In this document: positions 62,055-64,000 of the stretch, in pieces | Layout: each line of letters begins with the position of its first letter | Numbering within the stretch: the first letter of the stretch is position 1 | Origin: Acanthornis magna | Lineage: Eukaryota > Chordata > Aves > Passeriformes > Acanthizidae | Direction of reading: 5' to 3' | Assembly: GCA_036785705.1 (NCBI GenBank) | Contig: JAWUZG010000056.1 | Location: forward strand, 16,102,001 to 16,166,000 | DNA: 64,000 nucleotides | Notes under the pieces: generated by a model | The model's database searches: none | Told to the model about the DNA's origin: nothing | What the model saw: only the letters and a program-made list of their open reading frames with translations | Program-made: the position numbers and the translations under genes

Positions 62055-64000
62055 CTGTTGGATTAGAACAGAACAAGACAAAAAACCTATCAAGTTATGA
62101 TGTGGGTTTCTCATTTCCCACTGCCTTAGCAATGACACTCGTAGCCATTAACAGCTCAACACCAACCTGCCTGGCAGTGAAAGTGGGATAAGGGTTTTCC
62201 ATCCTACTTTGAAATGATCATTAAAACCCTGTTTCTTAGAATCATACAGAGTAATAACTCTTTGAAACATTAACATTCCTCCCTCAATTCCAAGGTGAAA
62301 TGGAAAATGACTTTCAGAAAAAAGGTGCCTTCTATGGCTGGTGTCACTTTCTAGCAAAACGTCACCAATCAGGGGCTGAAAACACAGAACTCACTGGGTT
62401 TCCAGCTGGCTGGCTGGAGCAAGCCAGGAGCAGTCCCTTTAAAAATGGTGTTGCACAGTTTAATCCGTGCTATTTCTCTACAAATCTGAGGCTCCTGTTT
62501 GCTTTCTGACTGTGCTCTTGGCTTTGCTTCTCCCCAGTTGTGGGACTCGACTGTTCAGAGCCCAAACACGACATCCATTTCTAGTTGCAATGAACCAAAA
62601 CCTGCTTCAGCAGTTTGATAATTATGGCTTAGATTAAACCACCATCTCTGCTATTTTTAGCTTACAGTGAAGATTATCTGGTGGAGTCTATTATTTTAGG
62701 TTTATCTCCAGGGACATTATTATTTCTAGCAAAACTACATTTAACATAATTTTTAGACTCAGAAGTTCAGAGTTATTCTTGTTTTTAAACCTTTGTGGTT
62801 TTTGAACACTGCAGAAACATTAACATCAAGCACGTTTTGTTTGATGCACGCAGGAATAATCTAACAGTCTATTAGTAACTCTAACTTCAAAACAGTAAAG
62901 AGTGAAATTCCTGCTCCACTGAAGTGAATGGGAGTTTTGCCATTGACTTCAATGGAGCCTGGGTTTCACTCCAAATATTTTACCCATGTTGTTTCCACAC
63001 ACAGAGAAAACTCCTCACATGCTAGGATGAAAGCTCCAGCAGTATTCCTCCAATGCAAATAAACCCATCTAAAGATTGTGTTCCTAGAAGTCAGGGAAGG
63101 AAGGGCTCCGTACTATGAAGCAAGGGATATGAAATTGTCAGCAATCTTCCAGAGGAAAGTTTGCCCCAAAATGCCAGTTTAGAAGGCTCGTGGGCATGCA
63201 GCAATCCTGTTAACTTTTCTAAGGGAGACCAGGCAGCTTTCCAAGGTTTCTTGCAGCTTGTCTGCCTTGTGACTGCCACAGTGCTAACACTCAAAGCTGG
63301 GTCCTTTTTGGGTTTCTGCTCTGTTTCTGTGGGATGGGATCTGGCAGCTCACCTGTTCTGGAAGCTTCCTGGACAGGCTTCTGGTTGGCACATCAGCTGT
63401 TCCACCTCAAAAGGGTGAAAACAAATCATCTTCCTGACTTTCCAAGTGCTTTAGACTACTCGATTTTATCCCTTCCAGAAAAGTCTAGGGTTGATAATTA
63501 AGAAATGCTTTGGCCTTCTGATTAACTTCAATTACTTTTTGTCAAATATGTTGAAAGTGGGATTTTGTTGGCAAAAAACAAGGGTAGAAGTTACTAATTA
63601 GTAAATTCCTGTCCTTAATTTTATTTTAAACCTGACCTCATGGTAGATGTCTTGCCTAGGACAAATGCTGAGGCTGCCAGTCTTTACTCAGCTTTGAATT
63701 TGCAGGGGGTTTGAGGCAGATAAAATGTATTCTCTATAAAGAATGAATCAGAACTCACACCTCAAGTCATTTACAGCCTTCTGAAATTCATTCAATTCTT
63801 ACTTGTGTGGAAATCTACCCATTTCTGAATCATTCCTATTTTCTTAGCAGAAATTCTTTAAAAAGTCATAAGCATAAAGGAATTGAGCCTGAAAGGAATA
63901 CCTTTATTGGTATAAAGCAAAGGAGCTTTGCCAGTTTATATTAGCTTGGGATCTGGCCTCAAGGTACACAGGCAACCTCTCCTGGCCTCTCAGTGATGAG
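62055..64000 (-). other. Intron upstream of the first visible exon (3' part)
   Basis: The intron is cut by the window edge. The preceding exon, which should hold the HExxH zinc site, is not in this stretch. It holds one imperfect palindrome of an old repeat (62899-62972). Apart from that I see no gene or repeat in it. Confidence 0.85.
62899..62972. repeat. Imperfect palindrome from an old amniote interspersed repeat
   Basis: Left arm 62899-62930 (with CCACTGAAGTGAATGG) is an inverted copy of right arm 62941-62972 (with CCATTGACTTCAATGG), with a few mismatches. About 30 bases on each side pair around a short GAGTTTTG spacer. This motif, a near-palindrome built on TTGAAGTCAATGG, is common in reptile and bird genomes as a dispersed repeat. 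I cannot name the family with certainty. Confidence 0.7.

Noticed and set aside
1..64000. Assignment to ADAMTS19, ADAMTS16 or ADAMTS18
   Set aside because: ADAMTS16 and 18 have different cysteine-rich and spacer residues. ADAMTS19 is closer, but from memory it differs in TSR1, TSR2 and TSR4 at residues where this sequence agrees with ADAMTS17.

Overview
This window lies inside one large animal gene, read on the minus strand. Thirteen consecutive coding exons, each bounded by GT-AG splice sites and with compatible phases, can be chained from 62054 down to 2007. Together they encode 616 complete codons of a secreted zinc metalloprotease of the ADAMTS family. The order of domains and the family-specific residues point to ADAMTS17, and fit its paralogue ADAMTS19 less well. 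The assignment rests on recalled protein sequences, not on a database search. The organism is most likely a bird. The introns carry a truncated CR1 retrotransposon of the avian type, a few old CR1 and MIR-like relics and little other repeat content. No Alu or L1 copies were seen.

Layout in transcription order: the window opens at 64000 inside an intron. The first exon (62054-61914) holds the end of the metalloprotease domain, with the third zinc-binding histidine and the Met-turn. Three exons at 60661-60511, 48771-48670 and 47579-47434 give the disintegrin-like domain and the start of the central thrombospondin repeat (TSR1). Exons at 45152-44986, 44162-44035 and 36456-36336 give the rest of TSR1 and the cysteine-rich domain. 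Exons at 28891-28811, 24101-23944 and 20079-19920 give the cysteine-free spacer. Exons at 20079-19920, 18063-17928, 6445-6241 and 2159-2007 give TSR2, TSR3, TSR4 and the first residues of TSR5. The rest of TSR5, the PLAC domain and the stop codon must lie beyond the left edge. The signal peptide, prodomain and most of the catalytic domain must lie beyond the right edge.

About 97 percent of the window is intron. I saw no second protein gene, tRNA, rRNA, CRISPR array or intact mobile element. Intronic features worth noting are a 560-base sense-strand CR1 fragment (56738-57296), older CR1 relics, several MIR-like relics, an 18-base-pair near-perfect hairpin with a tiny loop at 5895-5933, a longer imperfect palindrome of an old amniote repeat at 62899-62972, an inverted repeat around a TG tract at 21854-21934, and a GC- and CpG-rich patch at about 19400-19980. 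I found no convincing undescribed biological system. The most useful biological observations are the gene model itself and the loss of the usual O-fucose acceptor residue in two of its thrombospondin repeats.
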